Assembly: GCA_038131595.1 (NCBI GenBank)
Contig: JAYPPR010000008.1
Coordinates: forward strand, 868,001 to 932,000
Direction of reading: 5' to 3'
Length of the DNA: 64,000 nucleotides
Origin: UBA9926 sp038131595
GTDB taxonomy: Bacteria; Pseudomonadota; Gammaproteobacteria; Pseudomonadales; Azotimanducaceae
Shown here: positions 47,141-55,733 of the stretch, in pieces
Numbering within the stretch: the stretch's first letter is position 1
Layout: every line of letters starts with the position of its first letter
Notes under the pieces: generated by a model
The model's database searches: none
The model's input: only the letters and a program-made list of their open reading frames with translations
What the model was told of the DNA's origin: nothing
Program-made: the position numbers and the translations under genes

Positions 47141-48599
47141 CTCCTCGAAACGATCGGCCTAACCTTGCGATAACATCTGATGCGATTACCGCTACTTCGC
47201 CTAAGTCAGCCGCTGCCCACTCGCCTGCGCGCCCATGGTGGGCGACTCCTTGCGCCGCCGCATGACCAAGGTCTAGACCTTGCGCCACAAGTCCTGCAAT
47301 ACAGCCCGTTAATGCATCGCCCATGCCTGCCGTCGCCATGGCTGGCGAGCCGGTGCCGTTGATCAACGCGCGTTTGCCGTCGTGCACTAACGTCGCAGCA
47401 CCTTTCAGCACGACTACGCTTTGATACCGGTCTTGGAGCATGTGTAAGACTTCCAATCGGTCGGGGCGGACGACTGTCGCGCCTAGCATTCGAGCCGCCT
47501 CTTTCGGGTGGGGGGTGAGGATCGCATTGGGCAGTTCGCTGGGCCTCTCGGCCAGCATATTCAACGCATCAGCATCCATTACCATCGGCAGTCCGCTATC
47601 CATCACTTTCTTGAGGAGCGCTTTAGACCACTGGCTCTGACCGAGCCCTGGACCCACCGCAACGACGGTCGCTCGTTCAAGTAACGGGTTCAGTGCATCG
47701 GCGTCAGATACCCCTTGAATCATCAGCTCGGGCTGATAGGCGGCTAAGCTTGGAGCGTGCGACGGATGGGTCGCCAGCGTCACAAGTCCTGCCCCGGTTC
47801 TGAGCGCCGCCGATGCTGCGAGAAGACCAGCCCCTGCCATCCCCTCACCGCCTGCAACTACCAGCACATGACCGAAATGACCCTTGTGCGCAGCCCGCGA
47901 GCGCGGTGGTAGGGCTAATGGTTCAATGACGTCGACGCCTTTGCCCTCGAACTGATCGAAGAACGCGTCTGGCGCGCCCAGCGGGGCAACACACACCTCT
48001 CCTGAAAAGTCAGGACCTTGCTCGGCCGCGAGGCCCAACTTCAGCGCAATAAACGTCACGGTATGAGAGGCGTGAACCACAGCGCCCTCGGCGACGCCAA
48101 AGTCGGGATGCAAGCCAGAAGGCACATCTAGCGCAATGACTGGTGCCTGCTGGGTGTTCAACCATTCAATGGCTTGAGCAAACGGCTCTCGGGCGGGTCC
48201 AGTTGTGCCAAGCCCGAGCAGTGCATCAACCAACACATCCGCTTGCCCCGCCCCATCGCCCTGAAACGCATCCCAATCCATGATCGGAACCGCTTGCTGC
48301 GCGCAGCGGTCTCTCGCAGTGCTGGCATCTTCGCCAAGTTTTTGAGGATCACCCACTTGCACCACAAGCACGTCTATCGCTCGATCCTGAAGTTTCGCTG
48401 CCACGAGATACCCATCACCGGCGTTGTTGCCGGTACCGCAAAAAACAATCACTCGCCGGGCCAACGGATATCGTTTGCGGAGGAGATCGACAGAGGCATC
48501 GGCAGCCCGGCTCATCAGTGTTATGCCAGGTATGCCATACTCGTTAATCAGCATTTGATCCATTAAACGGATCTGATGGGCAGTGAATAGCCGACTCAA
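47112..48599 (-). CDS. nnr: Bifunctional NAD(P)H-hydrate repair enzyme Nnr
   Basis: Nnr repairs damaged NAD(P)H. The N-terminal epimerase (YjeF_N, about 1-215) carries GTGNNAGDGYLVA and DVPSGLHPDFG. The C-terminal ADP-dependent dehydratase (about 225-490) carries GHVLVVAGGEGMAGAGLLA and GMGDALTGCIAGL. At 495 residues it is full length. It is divergent from queG and heads the nnr-tsaE-ami-mutL-miaA-hfq block. Confidence 0.95.
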   Translation of the reverse strand: MSRLFTAHQIRLMDQMLINEYGIPGITLMSRAADASVDLLRKRYPLARRVIVFCGTGNNAGDGYLVAAKLQDRAIDVLVVQVGDPQKLGEDASTARDRCAQQAVPIMDWDAFQGDGAGQADVLVDALLGLGTTGPAREPFAQAIEWLNTQQAPVIALDVPSGLHPDFGVAEGAVVHASHTVTFIALKLGLAAEQGPDFSGEVCVAPLGAPDAFFDQFEGKGVDVIEPLALPPRSRAAHKGHFGHVLVVAGGEGMAGAGLLAASAALRTGAGLVTLATHPSHAPSLAAYQPELMIQGVSDADALNPLLERATVVAVGPGLGQSQWSKALLKKVMDSGLPMVMDADALNMLAERPSELPNAILTPHPKEAARMLGATVVRPDRLEVLHMLQDRYQSVVVLKGAATLVHDGKRALINGTGSPAMATAGMGDALTGCIAGLVAQGLDLGHAAAQGVAHHGRAGEWAAADLGEVAVIASDVIARLGRSFRGDAYAPFSSR

Positions 48600-48648
48600 G
48601 GCCTCTGCACCTCAATTTCAACTCGACTCAGTATAACGCAGGAACAGT

Positions 48649-49753
48649 TTGAGCCTCGGACAAACCCATTCATTTGATGCGCTGCTCGATCAAGCAAGGA
48701 GCTGGGCCTCCGAGCTTGGGTTCGACAGCTTGGAAGTTCGCCCGATTGAGAGAAGTGATCATGAGCCTCATCTGAGGCAATGGCTTGCCAAGGGCTACCA
48801 CGGCGAGATGGGTTATATGGCCCGCAACGTTGATTTGAGGGTCGAGCCCAAAGCCCTTCATCCCGGCGCGCTGAGCGCTATCAGTGTAGCGATGCCGTAC
48901 CTCGACCCCCGCGCCGAGCAACAAATTGCGTCAACCCTAGCGGATTCAAAGGCGGCCTACATCGCTCGCTACGCGCTTGGTCGTGACTACCACAAAGTCA
49001 TTCGAGCAAGGCTCAAGCGCTTGGGGCAACAAATGAATGAGTGGCTGGTGGACAACGGGCATGACGCCTTCACCGCCAGACCCGTCACTGACAGCGCTCC
49101 CTTTTCTCGAAAAACGATTCGCTGAGCAGTCAGGGCTGGGCTGGATTGGCAAACATACGCTCCACATTCGGGGCACCAAAGGGTCTTATCACTTTCTTGG
49201 CGAGTTGCTGACCAACATCCCATTTACTGCGTCCGGTGCAGCGTCTACGAACCACTGCGGGTCATGCGCGCGATGTATCGAGATTTGCCCGACCCGAGCG
49301 ATTGTCGGGCCCTATCAGCTGGATGCTAGGAAATGCATCGCGTACTTGACGATCGAACATCAAGGCGCGATTCCAGAAGAACTTCGGGCACCCATGGGCA
49401 ACCGAGTGTTTGGGTGTGACGATTGCCAAATGGTTTGCCCGTGGAATAGGCACGCAAAAGCAGTCCCTATCGGAGATTTTTTACCGAGACATCAGCTCGA
49501 TCGGTCATCACTGCTGACCCTATTTAGCTGGTCACTGGAAACGTTTTTGAAAAAGACCGAAGGATCCCCGATACGGCGGGCGGGCTACAATGGCTGGCAA
49601 CGCAATATTGCGGTTGCGCTCGGCAATGCGGCTTTTGATCCAGAGATTTTGAGAGCGCTCCGCGCTCGCCTAATAGTCTGTGATTCACTCGTCGCCGAGC
49701 ACGTCTCTTGGGCAATCAATCAACAAATGCTCAAGGCGCCTCAAGCATCGTGA
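48649..49753 (+). pseudogene. queG: Epoxyqueuosine reductase QueG, interrupted by a frameshift
   Basis: QueG reduces epoxyqueuosine to queuosine in tRNA, with cobalamin and two 4Fe-4S clusters. The first frame (48649-49125) holds the N-terminal domain up to VTDSAPF. The expected continuation LEKRFAEQSGLGWIGKHT is one base away and runs to 49753. It contains the cluster motifs HCGSCARCIEICPT and CDDCQMVCPW. A single extra T in the TTTT of CCCTTTTCTC (about 49101) explains the break. The start is TTG at 48649 with AGGA a few bases upstream. Neither half would be active alone. Confidence 0.85.
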
Positions 49754-49808
49754 ACCCAGCAGCGCTGTTAAGGGATTAATCCTGCCGCCCAACTTTGCTC
49801 GCCCGGGC

Positions 49809-50354
49809 CTAGTCTTCGAGCCGGAAAAACAAGTCTCGATAAACGCGTAATTCGTGGATGGACTCACGGACGTCCTCTAATGCCTGATGCATGTTGTTTT
49901 TCTTAACCGCATCCAAAACCGAGGGCCGCCATCTCGCAGCGAGTTCTTTAATGGTGCTGACATCAATGCTGCGATAGTGAAAGAACGCCTCCAACTCTGG
50001 CATGTATTTCACTAGAAATCGTCGATCCTGGCCGATGGTGTTGCCGCACATGGGCGAGGCGCCTTCCGTCACGTGTTCCTTAAGAAATAAGAGCGTCGCA
50101 AGCTCCGCCGCACGGGTGTCGTGAGACGCGGACAATACCCGGTCGACCAGTCCAGAGGCCGTATGATGCGTTGTATTCCATTCATCCATGCCATCGATCA
50201 CCGACTGCGGCTGCCGAACCGGTAAGCAGGGTCCTTCCGCGATGATATTGAGATCCCCATCGGTGACAATGGTTGCGATTTCTATGATGACATCTGATTC
50301 GGGTTCAAGACCCGACATCTCTAAGTCAAGCCAAATCAGCCGATCCGTGTTCAT
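49809..50354 (-). CDS. orn: Oligoribonuclease Orn
   Basis: Orn is a DEDD-family 3'-5' exoribonuclease that finishes degradation of RNA to mononucleotides and clears pGpG; 181 residues. The first catalytic pair is in WLDLEMSGLEPESDVIIEI (Asp10, Glu12), and the C-terminal HQALEDVRESIHELRVY carries the last Asp. Convergent with queG. Confidence 0.96.
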   Translation of the reverse strand: MNTDRLIWLDLEMSGLEPESDVIIEIATIVTDGDLNIIAEGPCLPVRQPQSVIDGMDEWNTTHHTASGLVDRVLSASHDTRAAELATLLFLKEHVTEGASPMCGNTIGQDRRFLVKYMPELEAFFHYRSIDVSTIKELAARWRPSVLDAVKKNNMHQALEDVRESIHELRVYRDLFFRLED

Positions 50355-50736
50355 GCCCTTATCCTCATCCCACCTTTGACTATTGTGCGGCCACGCAGCG
50401 CGTGGAGCAACGGTACGTCAATTCGCGTACCCTGCTGCTGTTGCCGTCAACTATCGTGTGGTGCCGTCACCCGCACGAGGGCTAAATTGACGCCCGCCGA
50501 GCTCCGAGCCCATTGTATCTCCCCGCTTGATCTCGACGAGTTCTAAACCGTAGCTCTCCTCGGGATTGACCTCTATGCGATTGACCATAACCCGGTTTGC
50601 TCTCACAGTATGGATGACGAGAATCCATCAAGTATGATGCTTGTCGTTTTACGAGCTAAACCGTTGCAGACACACCGACGAACGGACAGGCCGCAAAGAG
50701 CCGCTGGTCGGCCGATCATCAGGGATCAGATTTCCT
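50355..50736. other. 382-bp gap between divergent orn and psd
   Basis: In E. coli and Pseudomonas rsgA sits next to orn in this area. Here no rsgA is found. The gap holds one small open frame on the minus strand (50451-50588) and should contain the orn and psd promoters. No RNA gene was seen. Confidence 0.5.
50451..50588 (-). CDS. Small open reading frame of 45 codons, unknown
   Basis: An ATG at 50588 opens a 45-residue frame ending at a TAG (50451). It begins MVNRIEVNPEESYGLELVEI and is acidic then basic at the end, ending in GTTR. The amino-acid make-up looks protein-like, but there is no clear ribosome-binding site and I recognise no family. It lies 97 bp upstream of orn on the same strand. 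It may be chance. Confidence 0.25.
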   Translation of the reverse strand: MVNRIEVNPEESYGLELVEIKRGDTMGSELGGRQFSPRAGDGTTR

Positions 50737-51540
50737 ATGCTATTTTCATGGTTACAGCGCATTCTCCCCATGCATTTTCTCTCTCGCTGCGTAGGCTTTT
50801 TCGCGAGGAGCACGCTATCTCTCGTACGCATTCCCTTGATTTCAAGTTTCAAAGCCTATTTCAAGGTCGATCTCACCATTGCAGAGCGCGACAATGTTCG
50901 CGACTACGCGTCGTTCAACGACTTTTTCACTCGAGCGCTCAAGCCTGGCTTGCGAGTCCCATCTGGCACTCTGTCCGCACCCGCCGACGGCGTTATATCT
51001 GCAGCGGGTCAAGTCGAACAAGGGATCATGCTGCAAGCCAAAGGACAATCGTTCGAGATCGCAGAGTTGTTGGGTGACGCCAACCACCCTTTTCAGTCGG
51101 GGAGCTATATCACGACTTATCTGTCTCCTAGAGACTACCACCGCGTCCACTTTCCCTGTGATGCCAGGCTCGAGACGTCAACCTACGTTCCCGGCACGCT
51201 TTTTTCGGTCAACGCGCAAACAAGCCAGCACATCCCGAGACTGTTCGCCCGCAATGAGCGCCTAGTCATGAACCTTGCTTGCGAGCACGGCCAAATCGCT
51301 ATGGTGCTGGTAGGCGCAGCGATCGTTGCGGCGATTCAACCCTTTTGGCAGGATCATCCGCTAACGGCCAGGCGATTTGAATCACGAACGATGAATAGCG
51401 TTGAGATCGCTCAAGGGCAGGAGGCAGGTCGGTTTCTTTTAGGTTCTACCGTGATCCTATTAACGGAGTGGTCGACAGATTGGGCGTTTGAATCGGGCGA
51501 GTCCATACAAATGGGCGACGCATTGATTCAATCGCTTTGA
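50737..51540 (+). CDS. psd: Phosphatidylserine decarboxylase Psd
   Basis: Psd makes phosphatidylethanolamine in the inner membrane. The proenzyme cleaves itself at the LGST motif (residues 235-238) to make the pyruvoyl cofactor; the motif is intact. YASFNDFFTRALKPG and LSPRDYHRVHFPCD are further landmarks. The ATG at 50737 gives 267 residues with a short hydrophobic start (MLFSWLQRILPMHFLSR), closer to the family than the upstream in-frame start at 50641. It is convergent with epmA. Confidence 0.93.
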   Translation: MLFSWLQRILPMHFLSRCVGFFARSTLSLVRIPLISSFKAYFKVDLTIAERDNVRDYASFNDFFTRALKPGLRVPSGTLSAPADGVISAAGQVEQGIMLQAKGQSFEIAELLGDANHPFQSGSYITTYLSPRDYHRVHFPCDARLETSTYVPGTLFSVNAQTSQHIPRLFARNERLVMNLACEHGQIAMVLVGAAIVAAIQPFWQDHPLTARRFESRTMNSVEIAQGQEAGRFLLGSTVILLTEWSTDWAFESGESIQMGDALIQSL

Positions 51541-52485
51541 TCAAACCCAAGGCAAAACCATCGCTTGGTCAAGCCGCTTTAGATCGAGTAAGCAAAGTAC
51601 CAAGCGATCAACGCCCATTGCCGCACCTGCTGAAGGTGGCATGTCTGCCATGGCCGCTTTGAGCCCTTCATCCAGCGCCAGCTGCGGCAATCCCCGGGCT
51701 GCCCGCGCGGCATTGGCTTCAGCCCAACGCCGTTCAAGCTCATCAGTATCGCGCAGTTCTTGATACCCGTTAATTAGCTCCAGGCCTGAAAAAAAGAGCT
51801 CCGTTCGAAGAGACAATCCCGATGCATCGTCGATTTCAGCCAAGGCAGCCTGCGATTTGGGAAACCCGGTCACCGTGCAAATGCCCGTCAAATGAGGCTG
51901 AACCTCACTGCTGAAGAGAAAATCGAGCACATCCGAGCGCCATTGCGAATCAGCCAAGTCACCTAAGTGATTTGATTCGATGGGGTACTGATCAAGGCAG
52001 CGCCTTAGCGCTGCATCGTCAACGCCCTCTGGATCAACACCTGCGTGTTCGATCATCAGCTCACGATACTGAAAATGTTTCACAGGCTCTGAGAATGCTT
52101 GCGGAACAAAGGGAAGCTCACGGATGAGATTAACCATCTCATCCATCAGCAAAGGCAGTTCGAGACCTGGGGCATACCATTCAGCCATTGTGAATTCAGG
52201 CTGATGCTTTGGGCCGATGTCGCCTCCTCGAAAGACCGGCCCAATCTGAAATATCCGCTGTCCGTGAGCGGCTAACACCTGCTTTAACGCGTACTCAGGA
52301 GACGTCTGCAAGTAGTGGGACTGCCCGGCTATGGGGACTTCAATGCTATGAAGATGCGGATCAAAAGCACCATGTCGACCAAGCACCGGCGTCTGAACTT
52401 CAGTGTACCCTCGCGCCTCAAAACCAGCCCGAAGGGTGTGGATGATTTGCGACCGACGCTTGAGAATGTCCCAACTGGGGATCAT
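51541..52485 (-). CDS. epmA: EF-P--(R)-beta-lysine ligase EpmA
   Basis: EpmA is a LysRS-like class II enzyme that attaches beta-lysine to EF-P Lys34; 314 residues without an anticodon domain. YTEVQTPVLGRHGAFDPHL, SPEYALKQVLAAHGQRIFQ, GPVFRGGDIGPKHQPEFTM and GAAMGVDRLVL (motif 3) are seen. It is 14 bp downstream of efp, its substrate. The aminomutase epmB is not in the window. Confidence 0.94.
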   Translation of the reverse strand: MIPSWDILKRRSQIIHTLRAGFEARGYTEVQTPVLGRHGAFDPHLHSIEVPIAGQSHYLQTSPEYALKQVLAAHGQRIFQIGPVFRGGDIGPKHQPEFTMAEWYAPGLELPLLMDEMVNLIRELPFVPQAFSEPVKHFQYRELMIEHAGVDPEGVDDAALRRCLDQYPIESNHLGDLADSQWRSDVLDFLFSSEVQPHLTGICTVTGFPKSQAALAEIDDASGLSLRTELFFSGLELINGYQELRDTDELERRWAEANAARAARGLPQLALDEGLKAAMADMPPSAGAAMGVDRLVLCLLDLKRLDQAMVLPWV

Positions 52486-52499
52486 GACACGCTGCGACG

Positions 52500-53072
52500 C
52501 TAGGCCTTACTCCGCCCTTGATACTCTCCTGTTCGCGTGTCGACCCGGATGGTCTCACCAATATTAATGAACAGGGGGACCTTTACGACTGCGCCAGTCG
52601 TCAGCGTCGCCGGCTTTGTCCCACCAGTGGCTGTGTCGCCTCGAACACCTGGGTCTGTTTCAACGATCTCGAGATCCACAAAATTGGGCGCGACCACTTG
52701 AATAGGAACATCATTCCACAGCGTCACCGTGCATTCGCCCTGTTCTTTCAGCCACTGCATCGCATCGGAGACGGCATCCTTGTCTGCAGCAATCTGCTCA
52801 TAGGACCCATCGGTTTTCATAAAGTGCCAATACTCACCATCGGTGTAGACATATTCCATGTCGTGTTCCATCACATCGGCTGCTTCAAGGGTCTCACCTG
52901 ACTTAAACGTCCTTTCCCACACCCTGCCCGTCTTCAGGTTCTTTAACCGTACCCGGTTAAACGCTTGTCCTTTTCCAGGTTTCACGAATTCATTTTCAAC
53001 GATACTGCAGGGGTCACCCTCCAGCAGCACTTTCATGCCAGATTTGAATTCATTCGTGGAATACGTCGCCAT
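52500..53072 (-). CDS. efp: Elongation factor P
   Basis: EF-P rescues ribosomes stalled at polyproline; 190 residues with three beta-barrel domains. Lys34 in VKPGKGQAF is the residue modified by EpmA, consistent with the adjacent gene. DTPG-type C-terminal blocks (VETDPGVRGDTATGGTKPA and VPLFINIGETIRVDTRTGEY) match the family. Confidence 0.96.
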   Translation of the reverse strand: MATYSTNEFKSGMKVLLEGDPCSIVENEFVKPGKGQAFNRVRLKNLKTGRVWERTFKSGETLEAADVMEHDMEYVYTDGEYWHFMKTDGSYEQIAADKDAVSDAMQWLKEQGECTVTLWNDVPIQVVAPNFVDLEIVETDPGVRGDTATGGTKPATLTTGAVVKVPLFINIGETIRVDTRTGEYQGRSKA

Positions 53073-53128
53073 GGGTTAGTTCCTTACTGAATAGAGAATA
53101 AATCTAGGCCCGCCTCATCCTTTATCTG

Positions 53129-53164
53129 TGCATCAGCTTATGCATCAGTGAATGCGTCAGTGGA
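53129..53164. repeat. Three-copy 12-bp tandem repeat
   Basis: TGCATCAGCTTA, TGCATCAGTGAA and TGCGTCAGTGGA follow one another in the gap between serB and efp. Confidence 0.75.
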
Positions 53165-53237
53165 TAAGGAGCCAGTTAACCAACTCTTTTCTGCCATTCT
53201 ACGTCAATGGGGCCATGATTGCCGTGGCCGTTATGAT

Positions 53238-54446
53238 TTAGTGTGCATGCGATTGATCGCGATCGCTGATCCCTAAAAGATAAAGAATGCTGTCTAGCCC
53301 CAGTGTAGAAATGGCATGCTTCGAGCGCTCACGCACAATCGCTTTTGCGTGATAAGCAATACCGAGCCCGGCGGCGCTGAGCATTTCAAGGTCGTTAGCG
53401 CCATCACCAACCGCTATCGTTTGCTCGAGAGAAATGTTCTCTTTCGCAGCAATCTCTCTCAGCGCGACGGCTTTCTGTTGCGCATCGACAATGCCCCCTA
53501 CGACTTGACCGGTCAGTTTGCCCGACTCGATCTCTAACGTATTGGCAACGACATAATCCACACCCAACTTCTGCTGCAAGTAGTCTCCAAAGTAGGTAAA
53601 GCCACCAGAGATAATCGCCGTTCGATAACCCAGTTTTTTCAGCATAAAAAACAACCGTTCGACGCCCTCGGTTAAAGGGAGGCGTGCCGCGATCCTTTCA
53701 AGGTATGACTCGTCCAACCCAGCGAGCAACGCTACTCGCTGTCTCAAACTTTCCGAAAAGTCTATCTCTCCAGCCATCGCTGCCGATGTGATCGCTTCAA
53801 CCTCGGACCCAACGCCCGCAACCCGAGCCAGCTCATCAATCACTTCTGTGTCGATCAACGTCGAGTCCATATCGAAAGCAATCAAGCGCCGATGTCTCCG
53901 ATAAATGCCATCCTCTTGCACCGCTGCATCTAGGTCGAGTGAGGAGACGCACGCCATTAATTCCTCCCTGAACCGATCAGTCGGTGTGCCCCGCAGTGAA
54001 AATTCAAGGCAAGCACGGGTTTGGCTTGCGACGCCAGAAAGCGGAATGCGTCCAGAAAGCCGATTAATGTGATCGATGTTGAGTCCGGCATCCGCGATAA
54101 GCTTCGAGATGACGGCAAGTTGATCCGCGGAAATAGACCGAGCTAGCAGCGTTAAGATGGTTCGGGATTGCCCTTGTCGCTGCACCCATGCGTCGTAATC
54201 CTCTTCAGCCACTCGCGTGCGCGAAACGACAAGTCCACGCTCGTGAAAGACGCGAGCCAGATCGTCGATCACCTCCTCACGACCCGTCTCACAACGAATC
54301 ATCAGTCCGAGGGTCAAAAAGTCATGGATCACAGCTTGGCCCATATCCAGGATCATCACGTTCGCACCCGCAAGACGATCCGTCAGCATCGCGGTTAACC
54401 CAGCTTGATCGCGGCCAGTGACATTAATGAGTTCTATAAAGTACAT
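53238..54446 (-). CDS. serB: Phosphoserine phosphatase SerB with two ACT domains
   Basis: SerB catalyses the last step of serine synthesis; 402 residues. ACT-like regions cover about 1-80 and 95-165 and suggest feedback control by serine. The HAD core begins at DMDST (192-196) and continues with SGGFTYFGDYL and VGDGANDLEMLSAAGLGIA. A similar two-ACT SerB is usual in Pseudomonas. It is divergent from the AhpA-like gene. Confidence 0.94.
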   Translation of the reverse strand: MYFIELINVTGRDQAGLTAMLTDRLAGANVMILDMGQAVIHDFLTLGLMIRCETGREEVIDDLARVFHERGLVVSRTRVAEEDYDAWVQRQGQSRTILTLLARSISADQLAVISKLIADAGLNIDHINRLSGRIPLSGVASQTRACLEFSLRGTPTDRFREELMACVSSLDLDAAVQEDGIYRRHRRLIAFDMDSTLIDTEVIDELARVAGVGSEVEAITSAAMAGEIDFSESLRQRVALLAGLDESYLERIAARLPLTEGVERLFFMLKKLGYRTAIISGGFTYFGDYLQQKLGVDYVVANTLEIESGKLTGQVVGGIVDAQQKAVALREIAAKENISLEQTIAVGDGANDLEMLSAAGLGIAYHAKAIVRERSKHAISTLGLDSILYLLGISDRDQSHAH

Positions 54447-54586
54447 ACGAAACCTCTAAGGCTTCATTATGAATGATTCGATCTGAACCTGACAGATTGG
54501 AGCGCCTCGTCGAAACGAAGGAAGCGCCGTAGCTAGGATGGAGGTTTCGTTGGGTTGGCGGAGATGCTGCCTTGATTTGCTGATGT

Positions 54587-54612
54587 TTGACGCATTGATT
54601 TGACGCATTGAT
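54587..54612. repeat. Two-copy 13-bp tandem repeat
   Basis: TTGACGCATTGAT occurs twice in a row (54587-54599, 54600-54612) in the gap between serB and the AhpA-like gene. Confidence 0.75.
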
Positions 54613-54708
54613 TAGTTATCTTATTTGTCCCAGCTAGCTAGCGCTTGGTTTAGCCAAGCAGGTCACGGTTTGACTTGAACTACACATTCGGCGAGCCTAT
54701 CGCCCGCC

Positions 54709-55731
54709 ATGGCTAATCGACCATCACGCCTGCTCATTCTCATCCTCGCGCCTGCCCTAGGTTTTGGATTGCTGCTCGGTTGGCTTTCGGCCGAATTTGC
54801 CTCGAGTCGGATCGAACAAGCCGAACTCGAACTCGCAGAAAAACTGTTAGCTCGAGTCGAAACGAACATCCAACCATTCTTAGATCCGGTCGATCCCATT
54901 TCTTTACAAGTTGTGTTGGATGAGTACGCCCGCTCACTGCCTGATGCTGCGATCTCGCTCATCGATATCGATGGCATGGTGATTGTTAGCGCGGGAGACG
55001 TTCCCGATCACCATCAGGCGTTATCTGTCGGACTCATCAACAAAGGGGAGATGGTAGGACAGCTGGTTAGCCAGCTGAGAATCGAGCGCGCAGACGCTGC
55101 CCGGAATGCAGTTTGGAGTGGCGCGCTGATCACACTCATTGTGATGACGGCATTGCTTACGGGCCTTGTGTTCTTTTTTGGTGACTTTGTCATGCTATGG
55201 CTTGGCTTCCCTGCGGGCCCGGCTCGCGGCACCCGCCCCCAACCACCAGCATTGTCACCTAACCCAGAGCTCCCAATGGCGGAGGCCGGGGCAGAGGCAC
55301 CCGAAGCGTGCTTAAGCGCATCGCTCCACTTTTTCCCAGGGCGCTTAATCACAAAACAGGACGTCACTGCGGCGATTACCCGTGCTGATTTAGAGGTCAC
55401 CCAGATTCGCGAGGGGGTCTTCGAGCTTCACTTAGCGCCCTGCCGACGAGACCACGATTTTTCCGATGTGATCGGCATGCTCGCAAGCCTCTGCGCCAAG
55501 CATGGGGACATCACGCTACGCGGCGCACTGCTCACAGGACACAGTACAGACCAAGACGACCTAAAAAAGAAAGCCCGATTCTATGCGTTGAGCGCTAAAG
55601 ACGAGCTAATCATTGACCGCCAAGTCCAGGATGCGCTCGTCAGCGTGGGTTGGGCCGACGAAGAAATCATCCAGCCTTTTCAATCAACGCTGATCTCAGA
55701 TGATCAACTCTACAGCTTTCGATTTGACTGA
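54709..55731 (+). CDS. AhpA/YtjB-family membrane protein
   Basis: This protein of 340 residues has two membrane segments, about 6-28 (LLILILAPALGFGLLLGWL) and about 140-165 (ALITLIVMTALLTGLVFFF), around a periplasmic segment of about 110 residues. A Pro-rich linker and a C-terminal cytoplasmic domain follow. The arrangement and the position between serB and parC match the AhpA/YtjB (SMP) family, whose members affect hemolysin or virulence regulation. The assignment rests mainly on position and topology. The stop is 2 bp from the convergent parC stop. Confidence 0.7.
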   Translation: MANRPSRLLILILAPALGFGLLLGWLSAEFASSRIEQAELELAEKLLARVETNIQPFLDPVDPISLQVVLDEYARSLPDAAISLIDIDGMVIVSAGDVPDHHQALSVGLINKGEMVGQLVSQLRIERADAARNAVWSGALITLIVMTALLTGLVFFFGDFVMLWLGFPAGPARGTRPQPPALSPNPELPMAEAGAEAPEACLSASLHFFPGRLITKQDVTAAITRADLEVTQIREGVFELHLAPCRRDHDFSDVIGMLASLCAKHGDITLRGALLTGHSTDQDDLKKKARFYALSAKDELIIDRQVQDALVSVGWADEEIIQPFQSTLISDDQLYSFRFD

Positions 55732-55733
55732 CT

